Assembly: GCF_000424665.1 (NCBI RefSeq)
Contig: NZ_AUKI01000016.1
Span: 310,001 to 374,000, forward strand
Length of the DNA stretch: 64,000 nt
Source of the DNA: Salinimicrobium terrae DSM 17865
GTDB lineage: Bacteria; Bacteroidota; Bacteroidia; Flavobacteriales; Flavobacteriaceae
Reading direction: 5' to 3'
Positions 8,014 to 16,898 of the stretch are shown in pieces (position 1 is the stretch's first letter; every line of letters begins with the position of its first letter). A program made the translations under genes and the position numbers. A model generated the notes under the pieces. It was not told the DNA's origin, ran no database searches, and saw nothing but the letters and a program-made list of their open reading frames with translations.

Positions 8014-9411
8014 TTGAATACGAAGTACATCGATTTAATCGACCAGACATACTATTTCCCTCAGGAAGAATTTAAGGTTGAAGAAGGTGAGTTACAGTTC
8101 CATGGTATAGACCTTATGGAGCTTGTCAAGGAATACGGGGCCCCGTTAAAATTCACCTACCTCCCAAAAATTTCAGAAAATATAAATAAAGCCAAAAAGT
8201 GGTTTGCCGATGCTCTGGAAAAGCATGAATACCCTGGCAGTTACAACTACTGCTACTGTACTAAAAGCTCTCATTTTGAGCATGTTCTTAACGAGGCTCT
8301 AAAGAATGATATTCACATCGAAACTTCGGCTTCCGTAGATATTAATATTGTTGAGAATCTTAAGAAAAATGGTAAGATCACCAATGACACCTATGTTATT
8401 TGCAATGGTTTCAAAAGGAATGGTTATATCACCAATATTGCGAATCTCATCAATAACGGCCATAAAAACTGCATCCCCATTATAGACAATTATGAAGAGA
8501 TCGATTTGCTCTCTGAAGCTATTGACGGGAAATACAAGATCGGGATAAGAATTGCTTCGGAAGAGGAGCCGAAATTTGAATTTTATACTTCAAGGTTAGG
8601 AATTGGTTACAAAAATATTGTTCCTTTCTTTAATAAACAAGTGAAGGATAATGAACAGGTGGAGCTGAAAATGTTACATTTTTTTATCAATACCGGAATT
8701 CGGGACACTGCTTATTACTGGAATGAATTGCTGAAATGTCTTAGAGTTTATATAAACCTCAAGCGTATTTGTCCTTCCCTCGATAGCCTGAATATTGGTG
8801 GTGGATTTCCGGTAAAAAATTCACTTCACTTCGAGTATGACTATAAATATATGGTCGAGGAGATCGTAAACCAGATCAAGATCGCCTGCGACGAAGCTGA
8901 TGTCGAGCCACCTCATATTTTTACAGAATTCGGTTCCTTTACAGTAGGGGAGAGCGGCGGAGCGATCTACGAAATCTTATACCAGAAACAGCAGAATGAC
9001 AGGGAGAAATGGAATATGATCAACTCATCATTCATTACAACATTGCCCGATACCTGGGCAATTAGCAAGAAATTTGTTATGCTGGCAGTAAACCGATGGA
9101 ATGATGAGTATGAGCGGGTTTTATTGGGCGGATTGACTTGTGACAGTGACGATTATTATAACTCGGAGCAGAATACCAATGCTATTTATTTACCTAAATA
9201 CAAACGCGATAAACCGCTGTACATAGGGTTTTTCAATACAGGTGCCTACCAGGATACTATTGGCGGCTTTGGTGGATTACAACATTGTTTGATTCCGCAG
9301 CCGAGACAGATTTTAATAAACAAGGACGAAGACGGAAATCTTGAAACTACCTTATTCAGCGATCAGCAGGAGCCTCAGGACTTTCTAAAAATACTCGGCT
9401 ACGAGAAATAA
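8014..9411 (+). CDS. speA: Arginine decarboxylase, PLP fold-III type
   Basis: A 465-residue alanine-racemase-fold decarboxylase that would convert arginine to agmatine. Lys84 in YCTKSSHFEH is the probable PLP Schiff-base lysine, and LNIGGGFPV around residue 260 is the phosphate-binding glycine loop. The C-terminal half has TCDSDDYYNSEQN, the CDSxD active-site segment. It is shorter than the roughly 650-residue enterobacterial SpeA, as is usual in Bacteroidota. The start used is TTG at 8014; no nearby in-frame ATG fits better. It heads a speA-speB-deoxyhypusine-synthase-like operon (64-base gap to speB). The 260 bases upstream hold no clear promoter box. Confidence 0.88.
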   Translation: MNTKYIDLIDQTYYFPQEEFKVEEGELQFHGIDLMELVKEYGAPLKFTYLPKISENINKAKKWFADALEKHEYPGSYNYCYCTKSSHFEHVLNEALKNDIHIETSASVDINIVENLKKNGKITNDTYVICNGFKRNGYITNIANLINNGHKNCIPIIDNYEEIDLLSEAIDGKYKIGIRIASEEEPKFEFYTSRLGIGYKNIVPFFNKQVKDNEQVELKMLHFFINTGIRDTAYYWNELLKCLRVYINLKRICPSLDSLNIGGGFPVKNSLHFEYDYKYMVEEIVNQIKIACDEADVEPPHIFTEFGSFTVGESGGAIYEILYQKQQNDREKWNMINSSFITTLPDTWAISKKFVMLAVNRWNDEYERVLLGGLTCDSDDYYNSEQNTNAIYLPKYKRDKPLYIGFFNTGAYQDTIGGFGGLQHCLIPQPRQILINKDEDGNLETTLFSDQQEPQDFLKILGYEK

Positions 9412-9475
9412 TTTAATTTTATTTTTTTTAAGTTTAACTAACAGAAGCAATTAGAACACAACAATCGCTAATAAA

Positions 9476-10351
9476 ATGAGTAAAAAGAATTACGCCGGCA
9501 TCCCGGACAAGTATGCACGTTTAGATGACGCAAAAGTAGTTTTGATCCCGGTTCCCTATGATGGAACAAGTACATGGGGTAAGGGTGCCGACAAAGGACC
9601 TGATGCTTTTTTGGAAGCTTCAGAAAATATGGAGCTTTTCGATATCGAAACCCGTACCGAAGTCTACAAAAAAGGAGTATATCTTGCCCCGCCGGTGACC
9701 GAAGATGCCTCTCCGGAAAAAATGGTGGAAGCGGTTCATAAGACCGTAAAGAACTATATCAAACAGGATAAATTCGTTACAATTTTTGGAGGCGAACATT
9801 CTGTTTCAATAGGAACAATCCGTGCTTTTAATGAAAGTTTTGAAGACCTTACCGTTGTACAGATAGACGCTCATGCCGACCTTCGTCCTGAATATGAAGG
9901 TTCAAGTTGCAACCACGCCTGTGCCGTGCATGAGGCAAGTAAAACAACGAACTTACTGCAGGTGGGAATACGTTCCATGGATATTTCTGAATTGGATCAT
10001 ATGGACGAGAATCAGGTTTATTGGGCTCATGATCTTTATGAAGACTGGATGGATGATGCGATTGGACAAATGACTCCAAATGTTTTCATTACAATTGATC
10101 TTGATGCATTTGATCCTTCGATCCTGCCATCCACAGGAACGCCTGAGCCCGGTGGAATGTTCTGGTATGAAACTCTGGAATTTTTAAAGTTGATGTTCAA
10201 AAAGAAGAACGTAGTAGGTTTCGACATCGTAGAGCTTAATCCGAATAAAGATGAAAGATCATCAGACTTTTTAGCGGCCAAGCTTTATTACAAAATGTTG
10301 AGCTATAAGTTCAAATATTTAAATCATAACGACGAAGACGAAGATGAGTAA
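9476..10351 (+). CDS. speB: Agmatinase
   Basis: The 291-residue ureohydrolase would hydrolyse agmatine to putrescine and urea. The manganese ligands are visible in FGGEHSVSIGTIRAF (His), QIDAHADLRPEY (Asp/His/Asp) and ITIDLDAFDPSILPSTGTPEPGG (two Asp). The C-terminus is acidic (NHNDEDEDE). It lies between arginine decarboxylase and a deoxyhypusine-synthase-like gene, whose ATG at 10344 overlaps its end by 8 bases, so the agmatine route to putrescine and onward is encoded together. Confidence 0.92.
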   Translation: MSKKNYAGIPDKYARLDDAKVVLIPVPYDGTSTWGKGADKGPDAFLEASENMELFDIETRTEVYKKGVYLAPPVTEDASPEKMVEAVHKTVKNYIKQDKFVTIFGGEHSVSIGTIRAFNESFEDLTVVQIDAHADLRPEYEGSSCNHACAVHEASKTTNLLQVGIRSMDISELDHMDENQVYWAHDLYEDWMDDAIGQMTPNVFITIDLDAFDPSILPSTGTPEPGGMFWYETLEFLKLMFKKKNVVGFDIVELNPNKDERSSDFLAAKLYYKMLSYKFKYLNHNDEDEDE

Positions 10352-11321
10352 AGGAAACGGAGCAATAACACAATTTTTAGATACACATTTCAAACACTTT
10401 AATGCCGCGGCTCTTGTTGATGCCGCAAAAGGATATAGAGAGCAACTGGACAAAGGAAACAAGATGCTCGTCACCATGGCGGGAGCCATGAGTACCGCCG
10501 AAATCGGGAAAAGTTTTGCTGAAATGATCCGTCAGGACAAGGTGCATTTTATCTCCTGTACAGGGGCGAACCTGGAAGAGGATGTGATGAACCTTGTGGC
10601 ACACACACATTATGAAAGATTACCACATTATCGGGATCTTACTGCGCAGGATGAATGGGATCTACTTGAACGCGGATTAAACCGTGTTACCGATACGGCC
10701 ATTCCTGAAGAAGAAGCTTTTAGAAGAATTCAGAAACATATTGTGAAGATCTGGAAGGATGCCGAAGCCGCGGGAGAAAGATATTTTCCACATGAATTCA
10801 TGTACAAGCTTTTGCTTAGCGGCGTGATGGAAGAACATTACGAAATAGATCTTAAGGATTCATGGATGTATGCAGCAGCTGAGAAGAACCTGCCAATGGT
10901 AGTTCCCGGTTGGGAAGATAGTACCATGGGGAACATATTTGCTTCTTATGTAATGAAAGGTGAACTAAAAGCCAGCACTATGAAATCCGGTATCGAATAC
11001 ATGGGCTTCATAGCTGATTATTACATGAAAAATACCGACAAAGGAATTGGTTTTTTCCAGATTGGTGGAGGTATTGCAGGAGATTTCCCAATTTGTGTGG
11101 TCCCTATGTTGTACCAGGATATGGAGATGCATGAAATTCCTTTCTGGAGCTATTTCTGTCAGATCTCCGACTCTACCACCAGCTACGGAAGTTATTCCGG
11201 AGCGGTACCAAATGAGAAGATCACCTGGGGTAAACTGGATAAAGACACACCAAAATTTGTAATTGAAAGTGATGCTACAATCGTGGCGCCGCTGGTTTTC
11301 GCGTATATTCTCGGAATGTAA
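10344..11321 (+). CDS. Deoxyhypusine synthase-like protein (probable polyamine transferase)
   Basis: This 325-residue protein has the deoxyhypusine synthase fold: NAD-site segments MAGAMSTAEIGKS and SCTGANLEED, and GIGFFQIGGGIAGDFP. The active-site lysine is Lys297 in PNEKITWGKL, matching the EAVSWGK motif of eukaryotic enzymes. Bacteria lack eIF5A, so a true deoxyhypusine role is unlikely. Bacterial relatives have been linked to sym-homospermidine or related polyamine formation by NAD-dependent aminobutyl transfer. Location directly after agmatinase, overlapping it by 8 bases, supports a polyamine substrate. A terminator follows at 11345. Confidence 0.88.
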   Translation: MSKGNGAITQFLDTHFKHFNAAALVDAAKGYREQLDKGNKMLVTMAGAMSTAEIGKSFAEMIRQDKVHFISCTGANLEEDVMNLVAHTHYERLPHYRDLTAQDEWDLLERGLNRVTDTAIPEEEAFRRIQKHIVKIWKDAEAAGERYFPHEFMYKLLLSGVMEEHYEIDLKDSWMYAAAEKNLPMVVPGWEDSTMGNIFASYVMKGELKASTMKSGIEYMGFIADYYMKNTDKGIGFFQIGGGIAGDFPICVVPMLYQDMEMHEIPFWSYFCQISDSTTSYGSYSGAVPNEKITWGKLDKDTPKFVIESDATIVAPLVFAYILGM

Positions 11322-11344
11322 GGAAACATAAAATTTTATAGATC

Positions 11345-11378
11345 AATCCGGCATCTGCAAAGGTGCCGGATTTTTTTA
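11345..11378 (+). terminator. Rho-independent terminator after polyamine operon
   Basis: AATCCGGCA ... TGCCGGATT forms a 9-bp stem around a 10-base loop and runs into a T tract. It begins 23 bases after the stop codon. Confidence 0.85.
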
Positions 11379-11394
11379 TTCTTTGTGGGGTAAA

Positions 11395-11703
11395 TACTCC
11401 GAGGCTTGCCTCGTTAGTAAATATTGTAAAGTTTGAAAAAGTGTTCCACTAAAATGCTCCGTGGGCTTGCCCGCGGAGAAATTTTACTTAGGTATTTTTT
11501 GCCACGAATACACGAATAATTTTTAAGCCAAAGGCCCTTGTTTGTTGTTTGTCTCCTCGAGCGGAGTCGAGAGGTCCTCCGCTAATCCTTTATTAAAACG
11601 AAACATCTCTTATTCTTATAGAATTTTCTTCGTGATCTTCTTTAAAATCTTAGTAAGCTTTGGGGGAAATGGAACCCGCATTTATCTGCGCACATCTGCA
11701 AAC
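11395..11703. repeat. Mosaic of short intergenic repeats
   Basis: This gap holds no gene. It contains CTCCGAGGCTTGCCTCG (about 11398-11414) and a related hairpin CTCCGTGGGC-TT-GCCCGCGGAG (about 11457-11478), then a CTCGAGCGGAGTCGAG inverted repeat (about 11557-11572). A patch reading CCGCATTTATCTGCG, followed by CTTTGCGCTCTCTGCGG, completes it. The mixture looks like several degenerate dispersed intergenic repeats placed side by side. Confidence 0.45.
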
Positions 11704-13059
11704 TCAGCGGGAAACCTTTGCGCTCTCTGCGGATAATTTTTGGGGCCTTTGCGAGAAAATTTCATAAACCATCACTCCAAAAACAATCACATATTCCAAG
11801 GCAATCAGCCACAAATTTTCCCAGTATTCGGGTTGGGAATAAGCAAAATAACTCAGCACCACCAAGAAACTCCACACCTGAACGAATCTGTACCTCGTGA
11901 AAACCGAAAGCAACAAGGGGGTGGCCAGATACCACGGATGTACAGTTGTGGCTAAAAACAAATAGATTACCATGGCAAACATCATGCTGGCAAGCAAACC
12001 CTTCATTTCAGCATTTCGTTTTAAAGTCGATAACAGCAGTACCGACAAAAATACTACCCCCGCCAATACCGGACCGGCATAGCCAATGATGTTATAACCT
12101 TCCACCCGGTAACCAATCCACCTGATGAGGTAATAAATACTGGCATTAAACTCAAACTTTTGAAACCACAAGTTTATACTGGTAAAGAAATTTTCTGCAA
12201 AAGCCCCTGAAAGGAACGGCAGAAAAAACAAGAGAAGTAAAATTGCCGTTATTGCATAATATCTCAATGCTTTCTTCCATCCAAGTCTTCTAAAAAGTAA
12301 TGGTAGAAATATGAGTGGAATTAATTTTACTGCGACTGAACAGGAAAATAAGAGGGCGCTAAAAAGCCATTTTTGACGCTGTAGTAAATAAAAAGCTGCC
12401 AGCAGAAAGAACAACATGACTCCTTCAAAATGCAAATTTCCGGTGAGTTCGATAATAATCATCGGATTCAGCAGGTACAGGAAGATATTACTTTTGGGGA
12501 GGTTGAGGTTTTTAAGGATTTGGCTTCCGAAGTAAAAGATTCCGATATCGGCAGCGATAATAAAGATCCGGAGCCAGATGACGCTCCCGAGAATACTACT
12601 ACCGCCGAGGGAAGCGGCCAGGGCAAAGAATATCTGGTTAAGTGGCGGATAGTTAGTTGGATTTCCGGCGCTGAGGCTTCCCATTCCTTCAAACAGTTCC
12701 CCGGCTCCCGAAAATGGCAAATTTCCTGAAGCAAAGTATTCAGCCGGAGTAATTAAATAAGGATTAATCCCCTGCAGTAACAGTTTGCCATCCCAGATAA
12801 ATCTGTAGAAGTCCTGAGACAGATTGGGAATTGCGAACAGGAAAAGCAGCCGGAAAATAACTGCAGCAGCCAGCAGTATCTTTAAGTTATAGCGCTGCAT
12901 CTGAAAAAACCTCCAACTTAAAAAGAAGAGTCCACCGTAGAGGGTAAAAAGTTTAAAAAAATCGGTCCTCTCCAGGTCGTAGGCGAACGCGAGGTAAAAA
13001 GCGCAGCAGCTTAAAAAGATGAGGATTGGAATCTTGTGGAGGTGCAGAAATCTTCTCAT
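11704..13059 (-). CDS. Polytopic GT-C-type mannosyltransferase-like membrane protein
   Basis: A 451-residue protein with about eleven to twelve hydrophobic segments. After the first segments it carries FYRFIWDGKLLLQGINPYL, the loop seen in lipid-linked-sugar dependent glycosyltransferases (GT87/DUF2029 and MptA/B-like families), and YPPLNQIFFALA. It probably transfers a sugar from a polyprenyl-phosphate donor on the outer face of the inner membrane; donor and acceptor unknown. It is the last gene of the long minus-strand operon, 12 bases after the GT2 gene. Its C-terminal tail (PQKLSAESAKVSR) is encoded by the CTTTGCGCTCTCTGCGG-type repeat, so the reading frame seems to have been extended into an intergenic repeat. 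Confidence 0.75.
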   Translation of the reverse strand: MRRFLHLHKIPILIFLSCCAFYLAFAYDLERTDFFKLFTLYGGLFFLSWRFFQMQRYNLKILLAAAVIFRLLFLFAIPNLSQDFYRFIWDGKLLLQGINPYLITPAEYFASGNLPFSGAGELFEGMGSLSAGNPTNYPPLNQIFFALAASLGGSSILGSVIWLRIFIIAADIGIFYFGSQILKNLNLPKSNIFLYLLNPMIIIELTGNLHFEGVMLFFLLAAFYLLQRQKWLFSALLFSCSVAVKLIPLIFLPLLFRRLGWKKALRYYAITAILLLLFFLPFLSGAFAENFFTSINLWFQKFEFNASIYYLIRWIGYRVEGYNIIGYAGPVLAGVVFLSVLLLSTLKRNAEMKGLLASMMFAMVIYLFLATTVHPWYLATPLLLSVFTRYRFVQVWSFLVVLSYFAYSQPEYWENLWLIALEYVIVFGVMVYEIFSQRPQKLSAESAKVSR

Positions 13060-13071
13060 ATTTTTTGGACC

Positions 13072-14574
13072 TCACAAATTTTCAAAACCTGTTAAGTCTG
13101 ATTTTTTATCCGGGAAAATTCCAATGTTCAAAGATGCTAAAATCACATAAGAAAATCCGAAGAACATCATGATGTGGAATGGCAGCAGACTGTAGCTTTC
13201 AATTCTAAATGCTGAAAATATCCCGAAGGCGAACAGTAGCATCAATAGTATTTCCAGAACCAATTGAAAGCTGATCTTTACAGGGATTTTGACGGTCGTT
13301 TCCGATTTACTGCCCAAATTAAATTTTGGGGTCCTGATGAATTCGCTCTTTTTTCCGAAATGTCCTTCCAAAATAGCAATACTGTTGTGCAGGGAAAGTC
13401 CCATGGCAATAGAAAAGAAGGTGATGAATATTCCGATGAATTTAAACAAAGAGAGAGGGTCTTGTTGATGCGCTTCTTTATAAGCTGCATAATAAGTGAC
13501 AAAGAAAATCACCGGGCTTAAAATGAAGATTATCATTCCGGTGAAGATCCCGGCGTATGCAGGATCATCAAGTAAGAAAAGTACAGGGATGCTAACTATT
13601 CCCATTAAAAGCACTACTAAAAAGAAGCTGCTGTTGAGCAGGTGGAAAAAGCTATGGAAACGGGTTCCAAAACTAACATTTGTGTTCCAGAAAACCTTCT
13701 TGTAGTTTTTCTGAAAATTCTCTGCCGCTCCTTTATTCCAACGGAATTGCTGGGAACGTGCGGCTGCAATAGTAATGGGTAATTCTGCCGGGGTTTCCAC
13801 ATTTTCAAGATACTTGAATTCCCAGCCTTTGAGTTGCGCCCGGTAGCTGAGATCAAGATCTTCGGTGAGGGTATCACCTTCCCAGTTGCCTGCATCCAGG
13901 ATGCAGCTTTTTCGCCAAACGCCTGCGGTACCATTGAAGTTGATGAAATGATTCCCATAGTTGCGGCCCGTCTGTTCCAGGATAAAGTGATAATCCAGAA
14001 GAAATGCCTGCAATTTGGTAAGCAAAGAATAATCCTTATTGAGATGTCCCCAGCGGGTTTGCACCACGCCAAGATTTTCATTTTTGAAATAGGGGATGGT
14101 TTGCTTCAGCCAGTCCGGCTTCGGAAGAAAATCGGAATCAAAAATAGCAATAAATTCGCCCATTGCAGTTTCCAGTCCGGCTTTAAGGGCTCCGGCTTTA
14201 AACCCTTTTCGATGGCTTCTGGTGATGTGCTGAATGGGGAAGCCTTCAGCTTGTAATTCAGAAATAATTTCCGCAGTAAGAGCAGCGGAATCATCTGTAG
14301 AATCATCCAATACCTGGATTTCCAGCTTTTCCCGAGGATAAGCTGTAAGAGAAATGTTCCGAAGCAGGCGTTCTACCACGGGCTTATCGTTGTAGAGTGG
14401 CAGCTGTATTGTGACAAAAGGAATTAGAGAAGGATCTGAAAAATCCCATTTTTGAGAGGAATCTTTTTGTTTCCGGCTTTTGAGGAAATTGATAAGAAGG
14501 TGCAACAGGGAAAGGCTGTAGAGAAACACTACGAACATCAACAGTGCAAAAATGATAAGAATTGCTGTTCCCAT
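13072..14574 (-). CDS. Membrane GT2 glycosyltransferase (cellulose-synthase-like)
   Basis: The 500-residue protein has an N-terminal membrane segment, a processive-type GT2 domain and four or more C-terminal membrane segments. Catalytic motifs appear in order: LPLYNDKPVVERLL, VLDDSTDD (first Asp region), AIFDSDFLP (DxD), TLTEDLDLSYRA (TED base) and QQFRWNKG (QxxRW). This set places it with cellulose-synthase-like/glucomannan-synthase-like enzymes using nucleotide sugars; product unknown. Its ATG shares one base with the stop of the preceding DPM1-like gene (TAATG at 14572-14576). Its stop is followed after 12 bases by the GT-C gene, so the three glycosyltransferases are co-translated. Confidence 0.85.
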   Translation of the reverse strand: MGTAILIIFALLMFVVFLYSLSLLHLLINFLKSRKQKDSSQKWDFSDPSLIPFVTIQLPLYNDKPVVERLLRNISLTAYPREKLEIQVLDDSTDDSAALTAEIISELQAEGFPIQHITRSHRKGFKAGALKAGLETAMGEFIAIFDSDFLPKPDWLKQTIPYFKNENLGVVQTRWGHLNKDYSLLTKLQAFLLDYHFILEQTGRNYGNHFINFNGTAGVWRKSCILDAGNWEGDTLTEDLDLSYRAQLKGWEFKYLENVETPAELPITIAAARSQQFRWNKGAAENFQKNYKKVFWNTNVSFGTRFHSFFHLLNSSFFLVVLLMGIVSIPVLFLLDDPAYAGIFTGMIIFILSPVIFFVTYYAAYKEAHQQDPLSLFKFIGIFITFFSIAMGLSLHNSIAILEGHFGKKSEFIRTPKFNLGSKSETTVKIPVKISFQLVLEILLMLLFAFGIFSAFRIESYSLLPFHIMMFFGFSYVILASLNIGIFPDKKSDLTGFENL

Positions 14575-15263
14575 TACTTGAAACTGTATTTAAAGATCCA
14601 GGTGAGGATCTTGACCCCTGCCATAAAAGCACCTTTTACGGTGCCCGAAACTTTGGATTCGCCAATACGATTGCGATAATGCACCGGCACTTCTTCATAG
14701 CTGTAGTTCTTTTTTAACGCTTTTAGCTGCATTTCCACCGTCCAGCCGTAGGTTTTATCTTCCATTTCCAGAGCCAGCAACTTATCGTATTTAATAGCTC
14801 TAAAAGGTCCAAGATCGGTAAAGCGGGCATTGAATAACAACTTCATCAGGTTTGTTGCCAGCCAGTTCCCGAAAATCTGCGGAAAGGTCATCGCGCCTTT
14901 TTCCCGCCAGCGTTTTACCCTTGCTCCAATCACCAGATCTACATCCCGTTGCAGGATCGGCTCTACTATCTTTTCCAGTTCCTGCGGATAATCGCTGTAA
15001 TCCCCATCTAAAAATACGATAATTTCGGGCTTTTCCGGAAGTTGTGCCACGTAATCCATGCCTTTTAAGCAAGCGTACCCATATCCTTTTCTCGGCTCTC
15101 TTAGAACTGTAGCCCCTGCTTTAGCGGCATTTTCCCCGGTGGCATCTGTGGAATTATTGCTCACCACGATCACCTCGTCCACAATTTTGGGTATATCATT
15201 TACCACATGACCAATTGAATCAGCTTCATTGTAGGCGGGAATAATGACTTTTATTTGAGGCAT
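14574..15263 (-). CDS. GT2 glycosyltransferase, dolichol/polyprenyl-phosphate mannosyltransferase-like
   Basis: A 229-residue soluble GT-A protein starting VIIPAYNEADSIGHVV, with FLDGDYSDYP as the metal-binding DxD-type motif. YGWTVEMQLKALKKNY and the VPVHYRNRIGESKVSG segment are typical of DPM1/UDP-glucose-type polyprenyl-phosphate glycosyltransferases. It lacks the C-terminal membrane helices of some relatives. It could supply a polyprenyl-phosphate sugar to the GT-C protein encoded two genes downstream. It is part of the minus-strand operon, 30 bases after the Fe-S protein gene. Confidence 0.85.
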   Translation of the reverse strand: MPQIKVIIPAYNEADSIGHVVNDIPKIVDEVIVVSNNSTDATGENAAKAGATVLREPRKGYGYACLKGMDYVAQLPEKPEIIVFLDGDYSDYPQELEKIVEPILQRDVDLVIGARVKRWREKGAMTFPQIFGNWLATNLMKLLFNARFTDLGPFRAIKYDKLLALEMEDKTYGWTVEMQLKALKKNYSYEEVPVHYRNRIGESKVSGTVKGAFMAGVKILTWIFKYSFK

Positions 15264-15293
15264 TTTCAGCAGGATTTTTTGCTGAGCTAAAGG

Positions 15294-16892
15294 TCAGGAA
15301 TTGAAAGGAGAACTGTTGGGATCGCGGCTAGCTTTTTTCTGTTGTTGGATTAGGTCCAGAAGATCTACGTCATTTCCTAATAAAACCGCATCGGAATTGA
15401 TCCTGCCATCGAGGGAGCCGTTTTCCAGTTTCAAAACTCCTCGCGGACAAACCGCACTGCATATTCCGCAGCCAACACAACTGGAGCGTACGATATTTTC
15501 CCCTTTTTGAGCATAAGCCCGCACATCAATTCCCATTTCACAATAGGTGGAGCAGTTTCCGCAGGAGATGCATTGACCTCCGTTAGTAGTGATCCTGAAT
15601 TTAGAAAACAGCCTCTGCTGCATTCCCAACACTGCCGCCATGGGACAGCCGAAGCGACACCACACCCGGTTTCCAAAAATGGGATAAAAACCAACGCCTA
15701 TTACTCCCGAAAATGCGGCACCAATTAAGAAGCCATACCACTGCCGAAGAAGGTATCCATAGGTCATTCCGCTGAAGTAGAAAGCGGCAATTATTGCCAG
15801 CACAATTACTAAAGAGATAATGGCACCTTTTTTAGCATCACTGGCTAGCCTGTGCCTTTTGAATATCCAGATTACTCCAAACAACAGCACCAAAAAAGCT
15901 GCCGAACCGAAAAGAAAAGAATTTTTATCAAGCCAGAAATGTTCCGGATTCTCATTAAGGAAGGAATAAACCACTGCAATAGTCATAACTACAACCAGTA
16001 CCAGAATGGTGTGAATTATATATCGTTCAAATTTCCAGGAGGCGCGGCTTTTGTCAGACAAATGACGGTAAGGATCTCCTGCAGTTTCAGCGAGTCCGCC
16101 ACAGCCGCAGACCCAGGAGCAGTACCATCTTTTTCCATAGAAGTAGGTGAGAATGGGGGTGATCACAAAAATTGAGGCAATTCCGAAGAAGAGCATTAGC
16201 AGGCCGATATTTCCTGCTGTAAAAAATTCTGATAGTCTATATCCTGCAAAAAGGTCATAATTGAGTGGCCAGATGTTCACCGGGTTAAAGTACGGCTGGT
16301 TGAGGCGAATGAGGAGCTCCGGGATAAGAAATGCAAAACCTAGCTGGAAAAACATTACAGAATAGGTTCGGAGGACTTCGTACTTATTATGTCGGTATTT
16401 TAGCAGAAATTTGTAGCCAAACGCCAGGATCGCCAGAGTGTAAAGAGTTCCGTAAACAAACCACTGGCTGGCAGGTTGTCCGCTTACCAACCTGCTTAAA
16501 GGGTCAAAAAGAGCTACGAGACCGCCGTTAGGACCGTCTGGGTTATATCCCAAATATAGAGGGAACCAATAAAGCACAATATAGAACAGGGTAAGCATGA
16601 TCCCGGTTCCCCAGGCGAGAATGCCACGGGCGGTCATTGACCTGAACCAAATACCGTCGTTCTTAATTCCTGCGGACTTGCCAATGTATTGGTCATTAGC
16701 AAAAATGATCACTCCCAGTGCTATGAGCGCAATAGCTCCCCATAAAAAAAATGAAGGAAGTTGCAGGTTAAACAGTGCCAGGACCAAGATGAATATTCCT
16801 GTCCAGCCAATTCCCGTAGCTACCTTTTGAGTAGTAGATAGCTTCGCGGGTGGTTCTCCCGTGAGGGACATGTTATGTTGGGTTGTGGACAT
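15294..16892 (-). CDS. Polytopic 4Fe-4S protein (NapH/NosR-like polyferredoxin)
   Basis: The 532-residue protein has about nine hydrophobic segments. Between them are the cysteine clusters CSWVCGCGG and CRFGCP, typical of NapH/NosR/RdxA membrane redox proteins. The C-terminus carries two 4Fe-4S motifs, CISCGNCSTYCEMG and CVGCGICSAVCPRG. It probably moves electrons between the quinone pool or a flavoprotein and an acceptor near the membrane. Directly upstream (6 bases) lies an FAD pyridine-nucleotide-type oxidoreductase, so the two likely form an electron-transfer pair. Its presence inside an arsenosugar operon suggests reduction of an oxidised arsenical or electron supply to the radical SAM enzyme; this is inference. 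Confidence 0.85.
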   Translation of the reverse strand: MSTTQHNMSLTGEPPAKLSTTQKVATGIGWTGIFILVLALFNLQLPSFFLWGAIALIALGVIIFANDQYIGKSAGIKNDGIWFRSMTARGILAWGTGIMLTLFYIVLYWFPLYLGYNPDGPNGGLVALFDPLSRLVSGQPASQWFVYGTLYTLAILAFGYKFLLKYRHNKYEVLRTYSVMFFQLGFAFLIPELLIRLNQPYFNPVNIWPLNYDLFAGYRLSEFFTAGNIGLLMLFFGIASIFVITPILTYFYGKRWYCSWVCGCGGLAETAGDPYRHLSDKSRASWKFERYIIHTILVLVVVMTIAVVYSFLNENPEHFWLDKNSFLFGSAAFLVLLFGVIWIFKRHRLASDAKKGAIISLVIVLAIIAAFYFSGMTYGYLLRQWYGFLIGAAFSGVIGVGFYPIFGNRVWCRFGCPMAAVLGMQQRLFSKFRITTNGGQCISCGNCSTYCEMGIDVRAYAQKGENIVRSSCVGCGICSAVCPRGVLKLENGSLDGRINSDAVLLGNDVDLLDLIQQQKKASRDPNSSPFNS

Positions 16893-16898
16893 CGAGGG

